Numbered from the stretch's first letter, positions 1 to 5,290 are shown. The stretch: 5,290 nucleotides of DNA from an uncultured Pseudomonadota bacterium (GCA_937891875.1 CALATR010000791.1:1-5290); one strand, 5' to 3'. Notes: generated by a model from the letters alone, not told the origin. Program-made: numbers and translations.

Positions 1-12
1 CCTCTGGGCACC

Positions 13-36
13 CCTCTGTGCCTCTGTGCCTCTGTG
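13..36. repeat. Three perfect tandem copies of the octamer CCTCTGTG
   Basis: The units occupy 13-20, 21-28 and 29-36, and a degenerate copy (CCTCTGGG) sits at 1-8. On the transcribed strand the unit reads CACAGAGG. The array lies 59 bp past the stop codon of the FecR-like gene, in the only clearly non-coding stretch at this end. The rest of positions 37-94 is GC-rich with a 5-bp GGTTC/GAACC inverted repeat (43-47 and 62-66), and no convincing terminator or gene is visible. The array may continue beyond the left edge. Confidence 0.8.
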
Positions 37-94
37 CCGAGCGGTTCCCCGCCCCGCCACCGAACCCCGGCCTCGCCCGCGGATCCCCGCTCCC

Positions 95-1189
95 CTACTC
101 CCCCTCCAGCTCCCGCCTGGCCGCCCCCGCCGCCGCCGACCCCGGAAACTGCTCGATCACCGCCTGCAGTCGCTCCCTGCCCTCGTCAACCCGGCCCACC
201 GCGATGAGCGCGCGGCCGAGGCGCAGGCCGGCCTCGGGGGCGATGACGCCCGGGGCGTCCAGGAAGTCGGTCAGCAGCGGGATCGCGGCCTCGGGGTCGT
301 CCTTCAGCAGCACGGACGCCTCGTAGCGGGCCTGCTGGGCCTCGTCGGGGCTGCCGCGGGCGATGACCTCGCGGAAGGCGGCCACGGAGGCATCCCGGTC
401 GCCCTGCATGCGGTGGAGCTGGGCGAGCAGGACCCGGGCGTCGATGTCGTCCGGATCTGCGTCCAACCTGCGTTCCAGGCCGTTCCTGGCGCGCTCGACC
501 TCGCCGGCGAGCAGGGCCTGCTTGAGCGCCTCGACCGCGGGGAGGGGCTCGGCCGTACCCTGCTGCACCGGGACGGGCGCCCGGCGCACGACACCGTCCA
601 AAAGGGCATCTCCGGCCCGGAGCAGCACGTCGGTCTCCGGGCCGGTCACCCGCACGACCCCCTCGCTGACGTGCACGGCAAACGGCGCCTCGACCACCTC
701 GAAGCGCGTGCCCACGACGGTCACGTCCCAGTCGCCCGCGTGCACGACCAGAGACTCGCCCGCCGGCCGGGGCGCGGCCTGCACACCGACCCGACCCACC
801 CGCAGGGCGAGGTCCACCCGCCCGGGCGCCTCCTCCACGACGACCTCGCTGTCCGCACCCACCTCGACCCGGTCGGCGCCGACGGCGTGCACGCCGGCCA
901 GCAGCACGATCTCGTCGGTCGTCTCGACCTCCGTCGCGATGATCTCGTCCGGGGAAGGTCCTTCGACCGCAACCGGCTCGTCGGGCGGGCTCTGCGGGAG
1001 CGCCAGCGCCAGCACCAGCATCGCAGCGGGCACGGCCACGACGAAAGCGAGGCCACCGTACAGCCACACCCGCCGCCGTCCCGCTCGCCGGGCCTCGGCC
1101 CGATCCACCAGCGCCTGCACCTCGGACGCAGACGGCGCGGGCCGCCGGGTGTGCTCGGCCCAGTCCTGCAGCTCGTCGTCGAGGCTCAT
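95..1189 (-). CDS. FecR-domain transmembrane anti-sigma factor with TPR-like C-terminus
   Basis: The 364-residue product begins at an ATG overlapping the sigma stop codon (ATGA), with GGAGG 5 nt upstream. Residues 1-40 are a charged cytoplasmic segment, expected to hold the sigma factor. It lacks the HxxxCxxC zinc motif of the other large anti-sigma class. A basic stretch (RRAGRRR) precedes one membrane helix (about 41-65), giving an N-in, C-out topology. Residues about 95-200 match the FecR domain pattern: short beta strands, including VVHAGDWDVTVVGTRFEV (148-165) and VHVSEGVVRVTG (172-183), then LLRAGDAL (189-196). Residues about 217-360 are paired helices with TPR spacing (ARVLLAQLHRMQGDRDASVAAF is one), placed in the periplasm and probably used for protein contacts. 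A FecR domain followed by TPRs differs from Escherichia coli FecR, which ends without TPRs. The input partner is unknown; the two envelope proteins encoded upstream are the obvious candidates. It is the last gene of the cluster. Confidence 0.93.
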   Translation of the reverse strand: MSLDDELQDWAEHTRRPAPSASEVQALVDRAEARRAGRRRVWLYGGLAFVVAVPAAMLVLALALPQSPPDEPVAVEGPSPDEIIATEVETTDEIVLLAGVHAVGADRVEVGADSEVVVEEAPGRVDLALRVGRVGVQAAPRPAGESLVVHAGDWDVTVVGTRFEVVEAPFAVHVSEGVVRVTGPETDVLLRAGDALLDGVVRRAPVPVQQGTAEPLPAVEALKQALLAGEVERARNGLERRLDADPDDIDARVLLAQLHRMQGDRDASVAAFREVIARGSPDEAQQARYEASVLLKDDPEAAIPLLTDFLDAPGVIAPEAGLRLGRALIAVGRVDEGRERLQAVIEQFPGSAAAGAARRELEGE

Positions 1190-1731
1190 GGCTCCCTCCC
1201 CAGCGCCGCCCGCGCCCGATAGAGTCGGGTCGACGCCGCATTCTCACTGATCCCCAGCACGCTCGCCGCCTCCTGGACGCTCATGCCCTCGACGTGCACC
1301 AGCACGATGACCTCGCGCTGGGCCTCCGGGAGCTCACGCAGGAGCCCGTCGATCCGCGCCCTCGCGTCCAGCCTGGCGTCGACGTCCTCCCGGCCCAGGG
1401 CCACCCCCGCGGCCTCGGCCCCCGCCCGCTCGCGGATGCCGAGCCGGTGCCACCAGCGCCGCCGCCGCCCCCGGGCCTTCTTGATCGCGATGCCGAACAA
1501 CCAGCTCTTCAGGTTGCCGCGGTGCTCGTAGCGGTGGAGCGTCTCGAAGAAGGCGAGGAAGGTCTCCTGGCAGATCTCGTCGGCGACGTCCGGGCCGGAC
1601 GCCGGATCCGTGCGCAGCGCGACCGAGCGCACGGCAGCGCCATGGCGGGCGTAGAGGTGGCCGAGCGCCTGCATGTCACCCTCCCGGAGGCGCGCCACGA
1701 GGGCGAGATCGAGGTCTGGTGGTGCGGTCAC
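1186..1731 (-). CDS. ECF-family RNA polymerase sigma factor (sigma-70 family)
   Basis: This 181-residue protein would direct RNA polymerase to a small set of promoters when released from its anti-sigma factor. Region 2 spans about residues 8-92. It includes DEICQETFLAFF (51-62), the DxxQETF-type core-binding and -10-recognition helix, and then LKSWLFGIAIKKA (74-86). A basic stretch RGRRRRWW follows (88-94). Region 4 spans about 124-178, with LPEAQREVIVL (134-144) and the helix-turn-helix MSVQEAASVLGISENAASTRLYRAR (150-174), which would read the -35 element. The length is normal for the family. The GTG at 1731 is chosen because the next in-frame ATG (codon 20) would cut into region 2.1; the ribosome site before it is weak, so translation may be coupled to the preceding gene 14 bp upstream. 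Its TGA overlaps the ATG of the FecR-like gene, the usual arrangement for a sigma and its own anti-sigma. The ECF subgroup cannot be assigned by eye. Confidence 0.95.
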   Translation of the reverse strand: MTAPPDLDLALVARLREGDMQALGHLYARHGAAVRSVALRTDPASGPDVADEICQETFLAFFETLHRYEHRGNLKSWLFGIAIKKARGRRRRWWHRLGIRERAGAEAAGVALGREDVDARLDARARIDGLLRELPEAQREVIVLVHVEGMSVQEAASVLGISENAASTRLYRARAALGREP

Positions 1732-1745
1732 GTCAGGGGTTGCCG

Positions 1746-2639
1746 TCAGGGCCGACGGATCTGTCGCCGGAAGAACGCCCGCAGGCCGATCTCCACGACT
1801 CCACTGTCGTAGACGCGTTCATGGCCGTCCTTGACGACATCACGCACGGGCGCAAGCCGGACCATCACCTGTCCGATCAGGGGCCCCCTCAGCGGCGGCG
1901 TCAGGGCGAGCTCGAGCCGAGGCTGGGCCCAGATCACCCACGGCAAGGCGGCCACGTCGAGGGCAGCACCGAGGCGCAGCCCGACCGACCGCGGTCCGAG
2001 ACGCACGAACGCGCGCACGTGTCCCCGTCCCTGGCGCAGGTTGCCGCCACCTCCGAGTCCCACGCCGAGATCGACCCGCTCGCCGGACCCGAAGACCGCG
2101 GTGTCCACGACCAGCCTCGGACCCAGCGCGTTGGCCAGGCTCGGCAGGTCCCCCCCGCCGCCGATCTCGCCCATCACCACCATGCCGGCCTCCGCCTCGA
2201 GCCCCGGCGGGTGTGGGATGCGGGTCGACACCTCGGGTGGCTCGATGGTCGGTTCTCCGCTGGCTACCTCCAGGATCTCCCGCGCCGCCACCGCCAGGCG
2301 CGCTGCCGCCCCGGTGTCCCGCTCGGAGCGCACCGTGCGCACGACCGCCCGCTCCTCGCTGATGAAGGCGACCGCCAGGTGCACCGCATCTTCCTCGGTC
2401 GTCACCCACGCGACCGCCCGCCCCGGTACCAGCTCGCCGCGGACGGCGTCGAGCTGACCGGGCAGCGCACGGCCAGAAAATCCGTCCGGACCTGCCTCTT
2501 CGGCCACGTCCACACCCGCGAGGCGCAGCTCGTCGCGCAGCGCGTCCTCGACCGGATCGTCGCCCAGGTCCAGGAGCACGACGCCCCCCGGATCTCCGGC
2601 CAGCGCCGTCAGGGACAGGAGTAGCGGTAGACCGACCAC
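1746..2639 (-). CDS. Exported protein with an N-terminal alpha/beta domain and a porin-like beta-rich C-terminal half
   Basis: The start is set at the GTG at 2639, which has a GGAG site and begins a hydrophobic signal (VGLPLLLSLTALA, likely cut after Ala14). The open frame extends upstream to 2855, but those 72 codons are Arg/Pro-rich and overlap the lipoprotein gene, so I exclude them. Unusually, the signal peptide has no basic residue. Residues 18-125 look alpha/beta: VVLLDLGDD, then a helix EDALRDELRLAGV, strands around 75-79 and 87-102, and a helix 110-126. A Pro-rich linker (128-146) leads to Gly-rich alternating strands (150-290) resembling an outer-membrane barrel. These end in EIGLRAFF, which suits a C-terminal beta-signal, but seven basic-rich residues follow it. 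The family name is not known to me. I have the impression that similar two-part proteins accompany ECF/FecR pairs in myxobacteria. It sits 14 bp before the sigma gene, so co-transcription is likely. Confidence 0.8.
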   Translation of the reverse strand: MVGLPLLLSLTALAGDPGGVVLLDLGDDPVEDALRDELRLAGVDVAEEAGPDGFSGRALPGQLDAVRGELVPGRAVAWVTTEEDAVHLAVAFISEERAVVRTVRSERDTGAAARLAVAAREILEVASGEPTIEPPEVSTRIPHPPGLEAEAGMVVMGEIGGGGDLPSLANALGPRLVVDTAVFGSGERVDLGVGLGGGGNLRQGRGHVRAFVRLGPRSVGLRLGAALDVAALPWVIWAQPRLELALTPPLRGPLIGQVMVRLAPVRDVVKDGHERVYDSGVVEIGLRAFFRRQIRRP

Positions 2640-3571
2640 AGGGTCTGCTCCGGACAGGCGAGGCGCTGGTCGAGGTTGTTGTCCAGGACGTCGAGCACGG
2701 CGTTCACCTGCCCGCCGTAGCCCAGGTGCGACGACAGGCTGCGCGACCGCTGCGCGTCGATCTCGATGTCCGCCCAGTCCGGGTCGGGCCACAGCTCGGA
2801 CAGGGCGTCGATGTAGGCCTCCACGTCGCGCTCGTCGAGGGGCTCGGTGTGGCACGGTGCCTCCTCGAGCCGGGCGAGCTTCTCCAAGAGCCGCGACACG
2901 TGGGGCCGTGAGCTGTCGCCGAGACAGGACGCGAGGTCATCAGGGCAGTCGCGCATGGCCTGGGCCGTCTCGGTGGTCCAGGGGCCGGAGACGTGCATCA
3001 GTGCGGACAGGGTCTCGACCGCGCGGGGGTCCTGGCTCTGCGCGTAGTAGGTGGCCGGATCGCGCTTCACGTCCTCCCGGGCCCACAGGGCGTGCGCCGC
3101 CACCGTGGCCCAGGCCAGGGTCATCACCGATCGCTCGGGCTGATCGCCCTGCAATGTGCCCTTCCAGGCGGCGTCGCTCTCGTAGATCTCCGGGTAGAGC
3201 ACCGCGACCTCGTGCCAGGTCGTGCCCTGCTGGATGGCGAGGCAGCCCGCGTCCCCCTGGGCTTCGGGGTCCACCCGCCAGGGCGGCCCGTACTCGGCGC
3301 ACCCGAACGCGGTCGCCTGCCAGCCAGTCGCCAGGAAGAACGCCGGAGACAGCGCGATCCCGTCACTGGGATCGTCGTCGAGACGGCGCGACGCGTGGGC
3401 CGCGGCGAGCCCCCAGCGGGCGGAAGGCAGGCGAAACCCTGGAACCTCCGACGGGATGCAGACGGAGGGCGGATCGCTGTCGTCGGTCGGCGCGTCGAGC
3501 AGCAGCTCCCGGGTGCAGCCCCCGGCGATCCCGAGGGTGCAGACCAGCATGATGTGTGCGCGAGCCCCCAC
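2609..3571 (-). CDS. Putative lipoprotein with a degenerate lytic-transglycosylase-like (SLT) fold
   Basis: The 320-residue product starts at a GTG backed by a GGAGG site. The N-terminus is a short lipoprotein signal: basic residues, a hydrophobic run and IAGGC, with Cys19 as the probable lipidated residue. The -3 position is Ala rather than the usual Leu, so the lipobox is not ideal. The mature part has eight further Cys (38, 91, 110, 209, 216, 240, 306, 319), as expected for a disulfide-bonded envelope protein. Three stretches match the order of SLT motifs. LSPAFFLATGWQATAFG (74-90) matches the helix that normally carries the catalytic Glu before Ser. GCLAIQQGTTW (109-119) matches the GLMQ-type motif. 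ALMHVSGPW (190-198) matches the AYNAGPG-type motif. At the catalytic position I see Ala86, so cell-wall cleavage by the usual mechanism looks lost. A structural or sensing role is inferred. The C-terminus is helical and acidic. The frame overlaps the next gene by 31 bp. It could instead be an unrelated helical lipoprotein family. Confidence 0.85.
   Translation of the reverse strand: MGARAHIMLVCTLGIAGGCTRELLLDAPTDDSDPPSVCIPSEVPGFRLPSARWGLAAAHASRRLDDDPSDGIALSPAFFLATGWQATAFGCAEYGPPWRVDPEAQGDAGCLAIQQGTTWHEVAVLYPEIYESDAAWKGTLQGDQPERSVMTLAWATVAAHALWAREDVKRDPATYYAQSQDPRAVETLSALMHVSGPWTTETAQAMRDCPDDLASCLGDSSRPHVSRLLEKLARLEEAPCHTEPLDERDVEAYIDALSELWPDPDWADIEIDAQRSRSLSSHLGYGGQVNAVLDVLDNNLDQRLACPEQTLWSVYRYSCP
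2648..2651 (-). promoter_or_regulatory. GGAG ribosome site that fixes the GTG start of the 297-aa gene
   Basis: GGAG on the minus strand lies 8 nt before the GTG at 2639, inside the end of the lipoprotein gene. It supports beginning the next protein at this GTG, directly before a hydrophobic export signal, rather than further upstream where the same frame reads as Arg-rich shadow sequence. Confidence 0.5.
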
Positions 3572-3577
3572 GTCCAG

Positions 3578-3582
3578 CCTCC
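3578..3582 (-). promoter_or_regulatory. Ribosome binding site GGAGG for the lipoprotein gene
   Basis: GGAGG on the minus strand ends 6 nt before the GTG at 3571. This supports the GTG as the start over the ATG at codon 8, which would remove the charged N-terminal residues of the signal peptide. Confidence 0.7.
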
Positions 3583-3594
3583 GCCCCGCCGCTT

Positions 3595-3608
3595 CTGCGA
3601 GGTCGCAG
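3595..3608. repeat. Short palindrome CTGCGA-GG-TCGCAG before the lipoprotein gene
   Basis: This is a perfect 6-bp inverted repeat with a 2-bp spacer. It lies 12 bp upstream of the ribosome site of the lipoprotein gene and 8 bp from the neighbouring hairpin. Its position would suit an operator for a dimeric regulator or a small RNA stem in the leader. In GC-rich DNA such a palindrome can also arise by chance, and no promoter hexamers beside it are convincing. Confidence 0.3.
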
Positions 3609-3616
3609 GCTATCGT

Positions 3617-3639
3617 GGCAGGTCGTGCCGCACCCTGCC
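3617..3639 (-). repeat. Intercistronic hairpin (possible attenuator or RNA-processing site)
   Basis: GGCAGG (3617-3622) pairs with CCTGCC (3634-3639). Inside this, GTG (3625-3627) pairs with CAC (3631-3633), leaving a 3-nt loop and a 2-nt bulge. The stem starts 13 nt after the stop codon of the 488-aa gene. No run of T follows on the coding strand, so it does not qualify as a standard rho-independent terminator. It could reduce read-through or stabilise the upstream message; that is inference. Confidence 0.45.
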
Positions 3640-3652
3640 GCCGCCGTTGCGC

Positions 3653-5119
3653 CTAGGGGATCACGGGCATCATCGGCAGCGAAGGCACGAAGGGCTGCCA
3701 CACGTACGCGACCTCGACGTAGCTCCACCCGGGCTGGCCGCCGCGCAGGGCGTGCATCTCGGTCAGGAAGTCGTGCCGCGTCGGGTGCGTGTTCGGCAGC
3801 TGCACCAGGCTCACGTTCGAGGACAGGGTCGGCGGCTGGTAGTCATCCTCGAGCACCCAGTGATCGCGCCAGCGCTCGGTGCCGTTGATGAGCTCGAGCT
3901 GGCGGTAGAGGTGGCCGGCGAGCGCCGACGGACCATCGTGCTGGTTGTGGTGCACCTGGTAGGTCCGCGCGTCGATGATGGCGCCCTGCAGCGGCGGCAG
4001 GTTGACCACGGGGAAGGTGCCGGTCACCGGATCGGGCTCGGGCGGCGCGTAGTAGGAGAAGACGAGATCAGCGAAGCGGGCGAGGCCGATCGGCGGCGCC
4101 CCGAGCATGGTGAGCAGGGTCGTGCTGGCGTTGTAGAGCGCGCTCTCGTCCTGCACGACCCAGCGCTCGGTCCACACGGCCGGACCGGGCACGCCGACCT
4201 GGCCCCCGCCGCTCTGGGTCACCTGGACCAGGCCCAGCCAGGAGCCGTCCCCGATGATGTCCAGCGACCCGCTGTCGATCTGGAACGCGATCGAGATGTC
4301 CAGGTCGCTCGCCGGTGTCTTCGCCTCGGGGACCTGCATCGCGACGCGGCCGCGGGCCATGCGGGCGGCGTCCATCATGCGCACGAGCGCGATGAAGCTG
4401 CCCAGGTCCGTCACGCCATCGACCGGCTCGAGCACCAGGTGCTGGGGGTTTGCGAGCGGGGGAAGGGAGCTGCCGCCGGGCCACAGCCGCGTCTCCAGCC
4501 AGGCACCGCCTGCGTGCTGCTGGATCAGGTACCCGGCGAGCTCCCCCAGCTCGCCGAACATGCCGAGCGCACGGACCTCGAAGACCAGCACGCCGGGCTC
4601 TCCCCCCGCGTCGGCCGGAGCCTGCTGCTGCTGCTGGGCCTGCTGGGCAGGGTCGCCGTTGGCGGTGTCGGAGAGGCGTGCCGGCTGCAGCCGCACCTCG
4701 GCGTAGCGAGCGTCCGTCACCTCTTCGACCGGCTTGGGCCGCGCGGTGCCGTCGGTGAACGTGGTCCACGAGGCGAGCTCCCCGCCGTACAGGACGAGGT
4801 GGCGCTCGGCGGTCAGCGGCTGGCCCGCCACCGCGTAGATCCAGTGCTCCGCACCGCCGGCCGCGTCATCGGCCTGGGTGTCCGATCCCGACCAGAACTG
4901 GGCGACCGCCCGGCCCGTCGGACCGAGCACGGTGCGGGGAGGCCCGAAGACCAGCGTGGACCCCGCGTCGGTGCCACCGTCGGCGGCGTCCCCCGGGGGG
5001 CGGGTCAGGCGGACATCGGCGGCGAGGCGCGGGTCGGGCACCGCGCGCGCGTTGGCCCGCAGGCGCGGGTTGGCGACCGAGATCGGCCGAACGAAGCGGG
5101 TCTTCCTGTTGTCGTCCAT
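3653..5119 (-). CDS. Hypothetical protein, 488 aa, no recognised family
   Basis: I do not recognise this protein. The ATG at 5119 is chosen because a strong ribosome site (GGGAGG) lies 4 nt upstream; an in-frame GTG nine codons earlier has no such site. There is no signal peptide or membrane span, so the protein is probably cytosolic or leaves by another route. The basic N-terminus carries a tandem decapeptide (residues 17-26 and 29-38, pattern [ND]PRLxA[ND]xRx). A first domain of about residues 55-146 is joined by a linker with a Gln run (159-166) to a larger C-terminal part. Beta-like segments led by Trp recur at HW 92-93, RW 319-320 (WVVQDE) and HW 420-421 (WVLEDD). These are followed tens of residues later by Tyr-led strands at 139 (YAEVRLQP), 387 (YQVHHNQ) and 467 (YVEVAYVWQP), which suggests diverged repeats. 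The C-terminus is Pro-rich. It is the first complete gene of the cluster and is followed by 81 bp holding a hairpin. It is clearly coding; its function is unknown. Confidence 0.85.
   Translation of the reverse strand: MDDNRKTRFVRPISVANPRLRANARAVPDPRLAADVRLTRPPGDAADGGTDAGSTLVFGPPRTVLGPTGRAVAQFWSGSDTQADDAAGGAEHWIYAVAGQPLTAERHLVLYGGELASWTTFTDGTARPKPVEEVTDARYAEVRLQPARLSDTANGDPAQQAQQQQQAPADAGGEPGVLVFEVRALGMFGELGELAGYLIQQHAGGAWLETRLWPGGSSLPPLANPQHLVLEPVDGVTDLGSFIALVRMMDAARMARGRVAMQVPEAKTPASDLDISIAFQIDSGSLDIIGDGSWLGLVQVTQSGGGQVGVPGPAVWTERWVVQDESALYNASTTLLTMLGAPPIGLARFADLVFSYYAPPEPDPVTGTFPVVNLPPLQGAIIDARTYQVHHNQHDGPSALAGHLYRQLELINGTERWRDHWVLEDDYQPPTLSSNVSLVQLPNTHPTRHDFLTEMHALRGGQPGWSYVEVAYVWQPFVPSLPMMPVIP
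4622..4636. repeat. (CTG)5 trinucleotide tract coding five consecutive Gln
   Basis: Five perfect CTG units on the plus strand are CAG codons on the coding strand and give Gln 162-166 of the 488-aa protein. Another Gln pair lies just before them (159-160), separated by Ala. The tract lies in a low-complexity Asp/Ala/Gly/Pro linker between the two parts of the protein, so length variation there would probably be tolerated. Confidence 0.75.
5006..5071 (-). repeat. Tandem decapeptide-coding repeat near the N-terminus of the 488-aa protein
   Basis: Residues 17-26 read NPRLRANARA and residues 29-38 read DPRLAADVRL, separated by two residues. They share PRL, a following Ala, an Asn/Asp and an Arg in register. 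The similarity is seen directly. It may be an ancient duplication or a short recognition or sorting motif present twice; the latter is a guess. Confidence 0.5.
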
Positions 5120-5123
5120 GGTT

Positions 5124-5129
5124 CCTCCC
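5124..5129 (-). promoter_or_regulatory. Ribosome binding site GGGAGG that fixes the start of the 488-aa gene
   Basis: The minus strand reads GGGAGGAACC directly before the ATG. This purine-rich site supports the internal ATG at 5119 over the GTG at 5146, which would place the site inside the coding region. Confidence 0.7.
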
Positions 5130-5165
5130 AGAGCGCGCACAGACAAGCACGCCGGGAGCCCCCGC

Positions 5166-5290
5166 TCAAGGCGCTGACGTCGAGATTCCGTGCGGCTGGC
5201 CCTCGACCCGCGCCACCACCTCGTCGAGGGACAGGACGTCGAGCCGGCGCGCCCGATCGATGCTGCCGAGCCGATCCGGGAGGGACCGCG
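5166..5290 (-). CDS. C-terminal end of an unidentified protein (5' part outside the window)
   Basis: An open frame enters from the right edge of the window and ends at a TGA at 5168-5166. It encodes 40 complete residues. The translation has the look of a real protein end: it contains IDRARRLDVLSLDEVVARVE, with regular Leu/Val spacing typical of an amphipathic helix, then a short polar tail ending in STSAP. No start codon is visible, because the gene begins beyond position 5290. It runs in the same direction as the gene at 5119-3653 and stops 46 bp before that gene's start, so the two could share a transcript. The fragment is too short for a family to be recognised. The main alternative is a chance open frame in GC-rich DNA, but its residue composition is balanced rather than Arg/Pro/Gly-dominated as in the shadow frames. 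Confidence 0.55.
   Translation of the reverse strand, partial: RSLPDRLGSIDRARRLDVLSLDEVVARVEGQPHGISTSAP

Noticed and set aside
13..36. Octamer array as a CRISPR array
   Set aside because: The units are 8 bp and directly adjacent, with no spacers. No cas gene is present in the window.
43..66. GGTTC/GAACC inverted repeat after the FecR-like gene as a terminator
   Set aside because: The stem is only 5 bp with a 14-nt loop and no T tract follows on the coding strand, so it does not meet the usual criteria.
26..1222. Long plus-strand open frame (398 aa) across the FecR-like gene
   Set aside because: It is antisense to a gene with clear membrane, FecR and TPR-like features. Its translation is dominated by Arg, His, Gly and Pro with no domain pattern, the usual shadow in GC-rich DNA.
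1719..2624. Plus-strand open frame (301 aa) opposite the barrel-like gene
   Set aside because: The composition is rich in Arg, His, Gln and Pro with no motif or ribosome site. The minus-strand frame has a signal peptide and alternating strands and fits the operon spacing.
2640..2855. Upstream extension of the 297-aa gene to an ATG at 2855
   Set aside because: The added 72 residues are Arg/Pro-rich and lie entirely inside the lipoprotein gene. The GTG at 2639 has a ribosome site and directly precedes an export signal.
5120..5146. Nine-codon N-terminal extension of the 488-aa gene from a GTG
   Set aside because: It would bury the strong GGGAGG ribosome site inside the coding sequence, whereas the ATG at 5119 sits 4 nt after that site.
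5120..5165. Promoter for the 488-aa gene in the 46-bp gap
   Set aside because: Neither sigma-70-like hexamers nor a GGAAC/CGT-type ECF pair with proper spacing could be found by eye on the minus strand.

Overview
The window is very GC-rich (roughly 70 % by eye) and densely coded. Every gene I can support lies on the minus strand, so the genes are read from high to low coordinates. The base composition, frequent GTG starts, a lipoprotein and an outer-membrane-like protein of lineage-restricted type, and a FecR-type anti-sigma factor fused to TPR-like helices all fit an uncultured or little-studied member of the Myxococcota (former Deltaproteobacteria). This placement is inference, because no rRNA or universal marker is present.

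Layout in transcription order. (1) 5290-5166: the last 40 codons of an unidentified gene cut by the window edge. (2) 5119-3653: a 488-residue protein with no recognisable family, no signal peptide, a polyglutamine linker and recurring Trp-led beta segments. (3) 3571-2609: a 320-residue lipoprotein whose motifs line up with the lysozyme-like soluble lytic transglycosylase (SLT) fold, but with the catalytic Glu position apparently Ala. (4) 2639-1746: a 297-residue exported protein with a small alpha/beta-looking N-terminal domain and a beta-strand-rich, porin-like C-terminal half. (5) 1731-1186: an ECF (extracytoplasmic function) sigma factor. (6) 1189-95: a single-pass FecR-domain anti-sigma factor with a TPR-like C-terminus. 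Positions 1-94 are non-coding and carry three perfect copies of an 8-bp repeat.

Genes 3 to 6 are packed like an operon. There is a 31-bp overlap between 3 and 4, a 14-bp gap between 4 and 5, and an ATGA stop/start overlap between 5 and 6. Gene 2 is separated from gene 3 by 81 bp containing a hairpin and a short palindrome. The reading I favour is an envelope-sensing unit. The FecR-like protein would hold the sigma factor at the inner membrane and receive a periplasmic signal, and the lipoprotein and outer-membrane-like protein are candidates for the sensor side or for targets. There is no TonB-dependent receptor here, unlike the classical FecIRA arrangement. The function of the unit as a whole is not established by the sequence.
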